64,000 bases of DNA, taken from assembly GCA_022495995.1 (NCBI GenBank), contig JAFEMH010002568.1, forward strand, positions 266,848 to 330,847. The letters run 5' to 3'. The notes beneath the pieces were generated by a model. The model worked only from the letters and a program-made list of their open reading frames with translations. It ran no database searches and had not been told where the DNA came from. Below, one piece after another: positions 21,021 to 30,050 of the stretch. Position 1 is the first letter of the stretch; every line of letters starts with the position of its first letter. Source of the DNA: Adenophora triphylla var. japonica. Taxonomy: Eukaryota > Streptophyta > Magnoliopsida > Asterales > Campanulaceae. The translations under genes were made by a program, and so were the position numbers.

Positions 21021-21150
21021 ACGGGGTCCGGCCATCGACCTATGCGGTCACCCAGACACCACCACGTCCCTTACAACCGACCTCGGCGGTCACACGACAC
21101 TTCAGGGCACCACCACACCCGCATTCACAAAACACTCACACCACACACCC

Positions 21151-21200
21151 GAACTATGACCGGGCTTGATTCCCGCGGGGATACGTAGGAATCCTATCAC
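21151..21200 (+). promoter_or_regulatory. 3'-proximal conserved motif, second copy in E2
   Basis: GAACTATGACCGGGCTTGAT continues as TCCCGCGGGGATACGTAGGA ATCC. It is about 180 bp after the first copy and about 165 bp before the 3' LTR. The whole surrounding unit (CACCACCACGTCC..CGGCGGTCAC) is duplicated with it. Confidence 0.55.
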
Positions 21201-21350
21201 GGGGGTCCAGCCTGCGGACCTATGCGGTCACACAAAAGGACACCACCACGTCCTCACACCGACCTCCACGGACACTTCCTCTCCCAAAGACGCGATCCAG
21301 TTAGGACCACTTATCTTATCGGCGACCCCACTTCGTTCATAAGTGACGTC

Positions 21351-21364
21351 GTCGAGGGGGCTTA
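21351..21364 (+). other. E2 polypurine tract
   Basis: GTCGAGGGGGCTTA immediately precedes the 3' LTR; the GAGGGGG core is the expected second-strand primer. The preceding ACCCCACTT..AAGTGACGTCGTCGA is conserved in E3, in the gag-only element and more weakly in E4. Confidence 0.7.
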
Positions 21365-22763
21365 CGTAAGTACCCCAATCTGGATCATCCCCTTTCAAAT
21401 ACACGGAAACACCGCGGACTCATCAACACAGCCTCGACGACCCCTCTCACTCAAAACCCTCTCTAAACCCCCAACCAAACCAAGGGAGGAGCCTTCACAG
21501 GATAAAAAGGGACAAAAGGACCTTTCGGGAATTTTCGTGAAATTGGGAAAGCAATATTGGTCCGTACGGACCTCTTTGTTGTCATAATTACTGAATCTCC
21601 TTAAAGTCCACAATATTCCCTCAAATCCCGGAAGAAATGATTACCCACATGCTTAGTTGGTCCGTACAGACCTCATTGCATGCAAGATGGTCCGTACGGA
21701 CCTTATTGCTCAGGGGACACCATAATTGCAAATATTCCTCCATCATCACAGATTCCCTCAAATCGAGGAAAATCAAAATACTGGATTACCAGGGAGGTCC
21801 GTACGGACCTCTTTGCACCTAATCTGGCACTATAAATAGAGGGCTCCCCCTCCTCATTTTCACACATCTCCCACTTCTCTCTTCCTCCCTAGGCCTTCTG
21901 GCTTCCCCTCTAAGTCCTTCCGAGGCATTCCCGGCCCCTTTCGGATCCTTCCGAGGCCTTCCGAGCCCCCTCGTGGTGCTCCGAAGCCTCCCCGAGTGCT
22001 CCCGAGACGCTCCTGCGCTGCCCCGAGGCACTCTCGAGGTACTCTGAGGCCCCTCGTGGTACTCCGAGGCCTTGCCTGGTCTTTCCACGGTGTCCCGGCT
22101 CTTTCCGAGTCAAACCGGCGATCCCAAACCACGCCGAAACTCTGCCCGAGTGACTCCTGCCACCACAACGCACGCCGAACCTCTGCCCGAACGCAGCCTA
22201 CAACCTCAACTCACGCCGAAACTCTGTCCGCAGACAACCGGTCCCGCCCGAAGCAATCCCGATCCATACCGGAACGCTACTCCGACCTCAAACACTACTC
22301 CCCAGCGGAAGACAGACACGAACCAACATTGGTAAGGCTTCCTTCCATTACTATTTCAATACATTTCCATACATAGCATACAATGTAGACATCCGATACA
22401 GCATGCATTTTTAAAAGCACACACACACACACACAACATTTAAAGGATATTAGGGGTATCCGAAAGACTCGTCTTACGAGGCTACTCGGGTGAGCTCTAA
22501 TATTCTAATATTCTCTTCCCGAGGAGTCATCTGACCTCCGAACTCAAAAATCTCATCACACAAAAACAGTTTAAAATTATCTTTAAACTGATGCCCTTTT
22601 TCAATGTTTTGGGCTTAATAAAAACGGCGTGGCGACTCTACAAATGCGAAAACAAACGGCGAGACACCTCCAACGAAACGAAAAACGAACCGCCGCGAGG
22701 CGGGGGACAAAATGCCAGATGCCGGGGCGCGAACGCGCTGCCTCTCGGATCCGGGCTATTTCA
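21365..22763 (+). repeat. E2 3' LTR
   Basis: Nearly identical to 4486-5883. It begins CGTAAGTACCCC, so the first LTR base T has become C. One of its four palindromes carries a substitution (GGTCCGTACAGACC at 21659-21672). The TATA box is at 21831-21838. The last 280 bp are almost unchanged between the LTRs. Confidence 0.93.
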
Positions 22764-22768
22764 TCACC
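22764..22768. repeat. Target site duplication TCACC, right copy, of E2
   Basis: Exact repeat of 4481-4485, directly after the 3' LTR end CTATTTCA. Confidence 0.92.
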
Positions 22769-23318
22769 GACGGAGTTATTCCGTAGCTTATTAATTAAAA
22801 ATAATTAAAAATTAAATTTTATAATCAACGACGGAATATTTCCTTCGGTGATTAATTAAAAAAATTAATTAATCACCGACGAAAATATTCCGTCGCTGAT
22901 TTTATTTAAAAAAAAAACAAAAAATATTTAATTTTTACCGACGGAATTATTCCGTCGCTAATTAATTAAAAATAATTAAAAATTAAATATTAAAATCACC
23001 GACGGAATAATTCCGTCGCTGATTAAAAAAAAATAAAAAAATAATTACTTTTCACTGACGGAATAATTCCGTCGCTGATATAGAGATAGCGACGGAATAT
23101 TCCGTCGGTAAAGTTGACGCCAATTTAGTGGCGGTAAATAAACGAATATTCTTCGAATATTCGTTTTAGCGACGGAATTTAGCGACGGAAATAAATTCCG
23201 TCGGTAATTTTGACGCTTAAATTATTCCGTTGCTATAGCATATTTTCCGTCGCTATTTAGCGACGGAATGCTTCCATCGCTGTTGATTCCGTTGCTAAAA
23301 CACTAGTTTCTGGTAGTG
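22769..23318. mobile_element. CACTA-type DNA transposon terminal region
   Basis: Tandem palindromic units of the form ACCGACGGAAT..ATTCCGTCGCTGAT, AT-rich in between, change toward the end into GCGACGGAA units. The block ends CACTAGTTTCTGGTAGTG at 23301-23318, which in reverse begins CACTACCAGAAA, a typical CACTA terminal inverted repeat. GCGACGGAA subterminal repeats are common in plant CACTA elements. The other terminus is not in the window. No transposase is visible; it is a terminal piece or a non-autonomous member. Confidence 0.75.
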
Positions 23319-23736
23319 ATTGTTGGTTGCGCTCGGACAGAGTTTCGGCGTGCGTTGGGATGCCTTGGGATTGTTGACTGTATTCGGGTAGAGGTTCGGC
23401 GTGCCTCGGGATTGTCGGTTGTGCTCGGGCAGAGTTCCGACTTGCTTCGGGATGTGTCGGGATTGTCCGATAGGGCTTCGGGATGGACTGGAACGCCTCA
23501 GGATGGACCGGAATGCCTCGGGATAGACCGGGAAGGCTTCGGGAGTGCCTCGGGGCAGCTCGGGAGCATCTCGAAAGGGCTCGGCAGGGCTTCAAAGCAC
23601 CGCGAGGGGGCTCGAAAGGCCCTGGAGGGAACCGAAAGGGAACAGGATTGCCCCAAAGGGTCTTAGAGGGAAGCCTAAAGGATGGGGGGAGAGAGGAGAG
23701 AAGGAAGGTGTGAGAAAAATGAGAGGGGGAGTCCAC

Positions 23737-23744
23737 TATTTATA
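23737..23744 (-). promoter_or_regulatory. TATA box of E3 LTR
   Basis: TATAAATA on the minus strand within CACTCCTATAAATAGTGG. A palindrome begins 21 nt upstream, at 23766. Confidence 0.65.
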
Positions 23745-23765
23745 GGAGTGAAAAAATTGCAAAGT

Positions 23766-23886
23766 GGTCCGCACGGACTAGTCTGAAAACCAAAATTTTG
23801 GTTTTCCGGAATTTAAGGGAATGTTGTGGACTTTAAGGGAATTTTGCAATTATGGTGTCTGGGATGCAAAGTGGTCCGCACGGACC
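23766..23886. promoter_or_regulatory. Two palindromes of the GGTCCGCACGGACC type in E3 LTR
   Basis: GGTCCGCACGGACT at 23766-23779 and GGTCCGCACGGACC at 23873-23886, each preceded (plus strand) by TGCAAAGT, so on the minus strand they read GGTCCGTGCGGACC + ACTTTGCA. E2 has palindrome + TCTTTGCA. The arrangement relative to the TATA box matches E2. Confidence 0.65.
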
Positions 23887-24081
23887 ATTATGCAGGCCAA
23901 ATATTTTGCAAAATTCTTAAAAAGTCCTTTTGCCTTGTTTTTTCCCAGAAAGGTCCCACCTTGGTTTGGTTGGTGGTTTTTGGAGTTTTTGAAGGCTACG
24001 GGTGTTCAGGTTCACATTTTTGTGAGTCTGCGGTGTTTCTCGTGTGCTTGAAAGGGAGCGATCCGGATTTGGGTACTTACA

Positions 24082-24290
24082 GAAGCCCCTCGACGACGTC
24101 ACTTACGAAGGAAGTGGGGTAGTCGATAAGATAAGGGTCCTGATCTGGATCGCTTATTGGGAGAGGAGGTGACCGCATTGGTCGATTCGTGAGGACGTGG
24201 TAGTGTCCTGAGGTGACCGCTCGGTTCGGCTGTGAGGACGTGGTGGTGTCCTAAGGTGACAGCTTGGGTAGGTTGCCTGGACCCTTTGAC
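24082..24290 (-). other. E3 polypurine tract and conserved 3' block
   Basis: Minus strand GTCGTCGAGGGGCTTC abuts the LTR. The adjoining GACGTCACTTACGAAGGAAG and GTGGGGTAGTCGATAAGATA (plus strand) match the reverse of E2 21310-21360. GAGGACGTGGTGGTGTCC units follow. Confidence 0.65.
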
Positions 24291-24690
24291 AGGATTCCTA
24301 CGTATCCCGTATGGGAATCAAGCCTTATCGTAGTTCATGTGTGGGGTGAGTGTGTTGTTATGTATGAGGGCATGTGATGTCCTTCGACTAAGACTCTGTA
24401 GGTGGATGTGTATGTATCCTGCGGGTGACCGTTTAGGTCGGTTGGCTGGACCCTTTGATAGGATTCCTACGTATCTCGAGTGGGAATCAAGCCTGATCGC
24501 AGTTCAGAAATCGTGAGGTTATCGTGTATGCGGACGTGGTGGTGTCCTGAGGTGATGTGGACGTGTCGGTGTCCTGGGGTGATGCGGACGTGTCGGTGTC
24601 CGGGGGTGACCGTTTAGGTCGAATGGTTGGACCCTTTGACAGGATTCATACGTATCCCAAATGGGAATCAAGTCTAATTGTAGTTCAGAA
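24291..24690 (-). promoter_or_regulatory. Three copies of the 3'-proximal conserved motif in E3
   Basis: Plus strand AGGATTCCTACGTATCCC..GGGAATCAAGCC..TAGTTCA at 24291-24338, with diverged copies at about 24460-24506 and 24642-24688. Each is followed by a GAGGACGTG or GCGGACGTG unit and preceded by GGTTGGCTGGACCCTTTGA-like sequence. The motif plus flanks forms a repeat of roughly 180 bp. Confidence 0.6.
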
Positions 24691-24704
24691 ATCATGAGTG
24701 CATT

Positions 24705-25320
24705 GTCGTGTATGAGGACGTGTCATGTCCTCTGACTGAGGTTGTGTCGTGTTTGAGAACGTGTTATGTCCTCTGACTGAAGTGGTGTCGTGTATGAGGA
24801 CGTGTTATGTCCTCTGACTGAGGTTGTGTCACGTATGAGGACGTGTTATGTCCTCTGACTGAAGTGATGTCGTGTGTGAGGATGTGTTATGTCCTCTGAC
24901 TGAGGTTGTTTCGTGTATGAGGACGTGTTATGTCCTCTGACTGAAGTGATGTCATGTATGAGGACGTGTTATGTTCTCTGACTGAGGTTGTGTCGCGTAT
25001 GAGGACATGTTATGTCGTCTGACTGAAGTGGTGTCATGTGTGTGAGGACATGTTATGTCCTCTGACTGAGGTTGTGTCGTGTATGAGGACATGTTATGTC
25101 CTCTGACTGATGTTGTATCGTGTGTGAAGACGTGTTATGTCCTCTGACTGAGGTTGTGTCGTGTATGAGGACGTGTTATGTCCTCTGACTAAAGTTGTGT
25201 CATTTATGAGGACGTGTTATGTCCTCTAACTGAAGTTGTGTTGTGTATGAGGACGTGTTATGTCCTTTGACTGAAGTTGTGTCGTGTGTGAAGACGTGTT
25301 ATGTCCTCTGACTGAGGTTT
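24705..25320. repeat. 41-bp tandem array of E3
   Basis: About fifteen head-to-tail units, core GAGGACGTGTTATGTCCTCT followed by GACTGAGGTTGTGTCGTGTAT. The unit contains a GAGGAC..GTCCTC dyad. Small variations (GACTGAAG, AAGACGTG) alternate in places, hinting at a higher-order 82-bp repeat. It is non-coding. Confidence 0.88.
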
Positions 25321-25690
25321 TTGTTCAGGAGTATGAACCTGGTGTTTGGAACTGGTGGGAGGCATGCTTGCCTCGTGTTTTGTCCGATGGGGAAAAGTTT
25401 GGGCTTACTTTGATGGCCGGCAAGGGAATGACTTGTTTGTTGTGAAGGCATTTGTGCCATGGGATGTGTGTTTAAAGGTGTTTTGTGCCCCTTTGTGTTT
25501 GTTTTGCCGTTTAGTGGGCGAGATTCGGACTTACGTTGACGGCCGGGGTTTATCTGCTGGGGATATGTACTTTCGTACGGTCTTACTTTGATGGCCATTT
25601 TTGTTTCGTGTTTCGTGTTTTGGAGGCATTTTGCGCCTTGAGATCCGCATTTGAAGGCATTTGCGCCTTGGGATTTGTGTTTGGAGGCAT
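25321..25690. other. E3 3' non-coding region between arrays
   Basis: Contains GGCATTTGCGCCTTGGGATT-like units and ACGGCCGG phrases, decayed relatives of the 51-bp array and of E2 19700-20250 in reverse. No gene is supported; short open frames are incidental. Confidence 0.5.
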
Positions 25691-25935
25691 TTTGTGCCTT
25701 GGTGTTCGGGCTTACGATGACAGCCGGTGTTAATTTTACCGTTTAGTGGGCGAGGTTCGGACTTACGATGATGGCCAGTGTTAGTTTTACCATTTAGTGG
25801 GCGCGATTTGGGCTTACGATGACGGCTGGTGTTAATTTTACCATTTAGTGGGTGAGGTTCAGACTTACGATGACGGCCGATGTTAATTTTATCGTTTAGT
25901 GGGTGAGGTTCGGACTTATGATGATGGCCGGTGTG
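25691..25935. repeat. 51-bp tandem array of E3
   Basis: About five units with GGGCTTACGATGACGGCCGG and TTAATTTTACCGTTTAGTGG, at a spacing of 51 bp (for example 25711 and 25762). Homologous in reverse to the E2 52-bp array. Confidence 0.8.
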
Positions 25936-27806
25936 CGTTCAATTCCCTGGGATGCTTTGATTTTGCACTGGAGGTATGAGTTTATTGATGTTTGTAGTTT
26001 AGCACTTTGTCATTTCTCCGTCTTCTTTTCCTTGTTTTGAGCACTATCTACTTTTTTTGTTGCAGGCATGGTGCTGTGAGATCTTTCGGTGCCAGCCGTG
26101 GGACTGGGAAGATGAGGCCATGGTGGGCTATCCCGCCATGCTACGGTGGGCCCGCCCTTTGAGGAAGAGGAGGACGAGCAGGGGGAAGGTCACCGTCACA
26201 TATAAGGATGTGCAGGAGTACCTGGAGAGAGACAAACAAGGGTTTGAGCTGCACTCGACTCGGTATGGCGATGATGAGTTGGAGGGTGCCCCCTAGGTAT
26301 CACGGCAGAGGAAGCTGTTGCAGGGCCTCACTTGCGACGCCATGTATCTGGGGGAGAGGGTCTTCTGGCAGCATGGCGCGGGTGTACCCCCTATGGCTCT
26401 GAGGGATCTGCCCTTCGGTATGATGAGTCCTCTTGATATGGACGTGCTGGAGTACGAGAGGTACCGGGCTGGCATGAGCACCGAGGAGTTCGTCCTGGAG
26501 GGCGAGGAGTATACGTCCTTTGTTAGGCCGAAGCTGAGGATGCCACAGGTGTTGGCGCGGGAGAGGCAGGATGGCCCGCCACGTCCTCCAGATGTCCCGA
26601 TGCCTGGGCCGGACTTCACGTACGTTCGTGAAGTCCGGCCCAGGCATCCCGCCATGCTACGCTGGGCCCGCCGTTTGAGGAAGAGGAGGACGAGCAGGGG
26701 GAAGGTCACCGTCACATATAAGGATGTGCAGGAGTACCTGGAGAGAGACAGTCTAGAAGGGTTTGAGCTGTACCCTTGGACTCGGTATGGCGATGATGAG
26801 TTGGAGGGTGCCCCCTGGGTAACACGGCAGAGGAAGCTGTTGCAGGGCCTCACTTGCGATGCCATGTATCTGGGGGAGAGGGTCTTCTGGCAGAATGGCG
26901 CAGGTGTACCCCCTATGGCTCTGAGGGATCTGCCCTTCGGTATGATGAGTCCTCTTGATATGGACGTGCTGGAGTGCGAGAGGTACCGGGCTGGCATGAG
27001 CACCGAGGAGTTCATCCTGGAGGGCGAGGAGTATACGTCCTTTGTTAGGCGGAAGCTGAGGATGCCACAGGTGTTGGCGCGGGAGAGGCAGGATGGCCTG
27101 CCATGTCCTCCAGATGTCCCGATGCCTGGGCCGGACTTCACGTACGTTCGTGGGGACTCTTCGAGGAGGAGGGTGACTGTGCCCATCCCTGAGCATGGTC
27201 CTGCTACTTATCTGGTTGACCCGGATGCTCCGGTGAGTGTGCTTTTTTCTGTCTTGGCATCATTTCTGTATTTTTCTCTTTTGTTGAGTATGATTGTATC
27301 TCTTTTGCTGAGCGTTTTTTTGGTTGCTTTCTTGCGTAGGTCTCGGGGCGGTCCTTGGACATGTTGACCCGCCAGTATGTGGGGTTGAGGGCTTTCACGA
27401 AGAAGCTCTTGGGGAAGTTGTCCTGCCGATATTCGCGAAGCATGGCGGCGTTCGAGCCGATGCCTTCGAGGAGGTCTGTGGATACTTATTCTTTGAGGAC
27501 TGAGCCAGGGCCACAGCCTGAGGTGCCGATTCGGGAGCGGCAGAGCTTTGATGTGGGAATGTCTTCGGGGGCCCAGAGGCCGCAGACCCTTTACCAGTTC
27601 TTTCCTCCGCCGGGCGCATAGGGTGAGGTGAGGGTTCGTCCTCGCATCCCTTCTTTGATCCTTTCATCGGGTTTTATCCTTTGGAGTACTTCGAGTACTC
27701 GCACGAGGAGGGGGTCCAGTATTCTGATGATGAGGATGTGACTGCCGAGTTTTCCAAGATGCCGGATTTCTCATTTGTGGAGGATGATGATGATGAGTCG
27801 GAGTAG
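25936..27806 (+). pseudogene. E3 antisense gene aORF1, 5'-truncated with internal duplication
   Basis: Only the last codons of exon 2 (CFDFALE, donor at 25974) remain; exon 1, intron 1, the promoter and the PMD-like block are gone, replaced by the tandem array. Exon 3 starts at 26066 after TTTTGTTGCAG and ends at 27232 before GTGAGT; exon 4 is 27340-27806, ending MPDFS..EDDDDESE and TAG. Exon 3 contains a duplication of about 510 bp (26129-26630 and 26645-27150), each copy with KRRTSRGKVTVTYKDVQEYL, LTCDAMYLGERVFWQ and FGMMSPLDMDVLE. A stop interrupts the first copy (26296, TGG to TAG by comparison) and another lies in exon 4 (27619). Intron 3 (27233-27339) is intact in form. Confidence 0.72.
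26599..26648. repeat. 22-bp perfect inverted repeat at duplication junction
   Basis: Left arm 26599-26620 and right arm 26627-26648 are exact reverse complements around the 6-base loop TACGTT; the arms include CTGGGCCGGACTTCACG. The left arm also exists at the end of the second exon-3 copy (27117-27140), while the right arm is a new inverted copy placed exactly where the two exon-3 copies join. The reading frame is kept across it. Confidence 0.85.
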
Positions 27807-28054
27807 GGCTCTTTTTCTTTCCCTCTTTTCGTTGTTTTTTTTGTAGAGCAACAGACATTTGGTATCTGTAATAAAACACTCGTATTTGCACAGCAAAGTA
27901 TTTTATTTGAGATGTAATGACGTATTTGTGTTTCTCGAGATTAACCTAGGAATTGTTGCTAGCTTATTTTTATTTTGTGCATGTCGCATGAGCTGGGAAT
28001 GCATTTATGGTTAGTGTATGGTGGCCGGAAATGACTTTGGCCAGACTGCAAAGT
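27807..28054 (+). other. E3 spacer between aORF1 and aORF2
   Basis: T-rich sequence after the aORF1 stop with AATAAAACACT at about 27868-27878, a possible polyadenylation signal for aORF1. No gene. It matches the reverse of E2 15830-16165 in layout, including the GTTGCTAGC and TGCATGTCGCATGAGCTG phrases. Confidence 0.5.
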
Positions 28055-28099
28055 GGTCCGCACAGACACCTCCAGCATGCAAAGTGGTCCGTGTGGACG
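28055..28099 (+). promoter_or_regulatory. Putative E3 aORF2 promoter palindromes
   Basis: GCAAAGT followed by GGTCCGCACAGACA (28055-28068), and again GCAAAGT followed by GGTCCGTGTGGACG (28086-28099). These are decayed copies of the E3 LTR palindrome with the same flank, 117-160 bp upstream of the aORF2 start codon. A TATA-like AAATAAG follows at about 28120. Confidence 0.5.
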
Positions 28100-28215
28100 T
28101 GTATTGCTTTTGGAGAGGAAATAAGAGTCACAGAAAGTCTGGATTTCCCCCATTTCCCATTTGCAATCCCTTCGAGTCTTCTTCCCCATTTTCTCTAGAA
28201 ACCTCCATTTTTGCC

Positions 28216-29782
28216 ATGGATTCTTCGTTTGTTCCGAGAGTTTTTCCGAGGCTTTTGATTGAGAGGCGAGCATACTTCCTTGAGCCACTCAAAATGGGGA
28301 TGAGGCACCATATGAGGCACAATAAACGGGCTTTCGAGGTGAGATTTTGACTCTGCTCGGTTTAGTCCCTTAAGGAGTTAGTTCCTGATTGGGAATTGTT
28401 GCGGGCTGCTGCAAGGTTCTCGGATGTTAGGAGGCACGTATATAGCTTCTCCTACAATGAGATCACGCCCACCTTTGAGGATTTTCGAGCTTTGATTGGA
28501 GGACCGGAGGTGGAGGCCATCTTGCTTCCTTTGATCGGCGGTGCGGCTGTGAGCTTGAAGCTCACATGCTTTCTTCGGACTTCGTTGGAAGAAGTACATG
28601 GTATGACTTTTGATTCTGGTCGTATTGACATTTCTGCGCTGCCTGAGCAATTTATGAGTGATGACGATAGTGACGTCTTGTGGGATGCATTTGCTTTGTG
28701 CATGATAGCGACGCTTTTCATGGTCAGCTCCCTTGGGGTATGTGACGGCGCTTTGCTGGATGCGTAGGGCACTGGCGAGCCGGGGAGGATATTGCTCCAT
28801 TGGTGCTGGGGAAAACCCTTCACCGCATTGATCGCTTGGCGACTGGGATAGGTTCATGAGAGGGGGAAGCCCCATTTTGCTCACCATGTGGTTGCGAGAG
28901 AGGCTTTAAGCCATGCCCGAGTCTCCGGCGTCTTTTAGTCCGTGGATGTTTGCTCAGCGGCCTTTTGTATTAGATATGGATCAGTCCGCCTGGGAGAGAT
29001 GGATGGCACAGCTTGGTACACATCAGATTCGTTGGTGGGTCCCTCACTGGAGGATTGAGACTAGGAGGGCCTTTCAGGAAGGTTCCTATGTTGTAAGAGT
29101 TCTAGGTTTGTCTTGGTCCTCCTTCTATATTACGTCGCTCATTTCCCGGCAGTTTGGGATGAGGCAGGAGCCTTTGCTGGGCTGGGATGACATTGCCAAT
29201 GTGGAGGTAGCTTCTCTCTACATGGCAGCTTCAGATGTTTATCTTTATTTTCTGAGGGTATGGAAGTATTCCGCTTTCCCTCTTGTGGTGCTCCTTCGAC
29301 GTCGGGAGAGTGTTGTGTTGACCACCGAGTATCTGAATTGGTACGGGCAGCATGTCGGGCAGTCCCAAGTAGTTTTGGGAAGCAGGCGTTAAGCGATTCT
29401 GGGGAAAGGTTGCCGTCTCAGCTATAGCCTTAGAAGTGCCGAAGCCTGGTCTAACCCTCAGAATGTGACGGGGGACGCTTTATTTGACTATGAGACCAGA
29501 GTTGACCGACTGACGGAGAGAGGTCCCCTTTTGCAGACTCGCAGGGAGGAGATCCGGGCTGAGGCACGGATGAATGAAGCTCTGCGAGCTGCTGGATTGT
29601 TTGACTCTACGGGGAGGACCCCTAATCTCGGAATGAGAGAGACAGAGTTGGCTCGCGTGGAGCGAAAGAAGACTCGCGGGGGACGAGGGAAGAAAGGAAA
29701 GAATGGCGAGGGGAGAAGCGCGGTGGCGCGGAATGACCTCCTAAGTATCCATCAATTGCATTGCAGACACATTATTTGTTAA
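28216..29782 (+). pseudogene. E3 antisense gene aORF2 (PMD-like protein, broken)
   Basis: Starts MDSSFVPRVFPRLL. It contains DVRRHVYSFSYNEITPTFED (about 28423-28482), LWDAFALCMIATLF, QSAWERWMAQLGTHQIRWWV, SVVLTTEYLNWYGQH and a basic C-terminus (KKTRGGRGKKGKNGEG) before a TAA stop at 29780. In-frame stops at 28348 (TGA where E2 has Arg) and 28363 (TAG where E2 has Trp), and a frameshift near 28770, break it. The order of blocks is the same as in E2 and E4, so the ancestral protein was about 500 residues. I cannot assign a biochemical role. Confidence 0.78.
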
Positions 29783-30050
29783 ATGTATTAAGCTGTCTTT
29801 TAGCATGTTGTGAGCTTGAGAGTAGACCATGCTTATACACATCAAGAAATGTTGTAACCATTAGTGATTTGTGATTTACTTTTAAAGCTTTGTCGAGACG
29901 CAAGATCTCTTGTTTGCTTTTTGTTTGAGCCTTGGCGGCTCCAGCTTTGGACCTTTCTGTTGTATTTGTGGACTGAAGCAGACTGAGCCTTGACAGCATC
30001 CATTTTTGGATTTTGCATTTGGATTGATCTGAGCCTTGGTGGCATCCAAT
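29783..30050 (-). other. E3 3' tail of aORF2 up to the truncation point
   Basis: Non-coding. Homologous in reverse to E2 13930-14104 (shared CTTTGTCGAGACGCAAGATC and AAATGTTGTAACC phrases). TGGATTTTGCATTTGGATTG-like units repeat. Similarity ends near the T-run at about 30050. Confidence 0.6.

Larger units (their letters stand above)
4486..22763 (+). mobile_element. E2: full-length degenerate Tat-lineage LTR retrotransposon (18.3 kb)
   Basis: Two LTRs of about 1.4 kb (4486-5883, 21365-22763) are flanked by TCACC duplications. Order on the plus strand: LTR, primer site, leader, gag/protease remnants, G-patch-like segment, RT, RNase H, second (archaeal-type) RNase H, integrase. Then two genes on the minus strand, tandem arrays, a conserved 3' block, polypurine tract and LTR. 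The long internal region, double RNase H and extra ORFs between pol and the 3' LTR are known marks of the Tat lineage, which includes Ogre and Retand. The pol reading frame is broken many times. The LTRs differ at roughly two per cent of positions by my eye count. Confidence 0.93.
23319..24081 (-). repeat. E3 3' LTR, truncated
   Basis: The outer edge reads TGTAAGTACCCAAATCCGGATC on the minus strand when joined from two short quotes (TGTAAGTACCC, AAATCCGGATC). Its G-rich part (23330-23700) is the reverse of the E2 C-rich LTR part, for example AGAGTTTCGGCGTGCG. The portion corresponding to the last several hundred bases of E2's LTR, including GGCGTGGCGACTC, is missing at the CACTA junction. Confidence 0.8.
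23319..30050 (-). mobile_element. E3: truncated Tat-lineage element (3' half only)
   Basis: Minus-strand element: 3' LTR (truncated) at 23319-24081, polypurine tract, conserved motifs, 41-bp and 51-bp arrays, then antisense genes aORF1 and aORF2 on the plus strand. The similarity to E2 14000-21360 in mirror image is clear throughout. Beyond about 30050, where pol should follow, the sequence becomes unrelated, so pol, gag and the 5' LTR were lost. The left border coincides with the CACTA terminus, implying that the CACTA element entered this LTR or that the LTR was cut there. Confidence 0.85.

Noticed and set aside
24705..25320. CRISPR-like array
   Set aside because: Units are contiguous 41-bp tandem repeats without unique spacers, in a plant retrotransposon; a minisatellite explains it fully.
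26293..27186. 297-residue open frame antisense to E3 aORF1
   Set aside because: It is the shadow of the duplicated exon 3 on the opposite strand; the plus-strand reading has conserved homologues and splice sites, this one does not.
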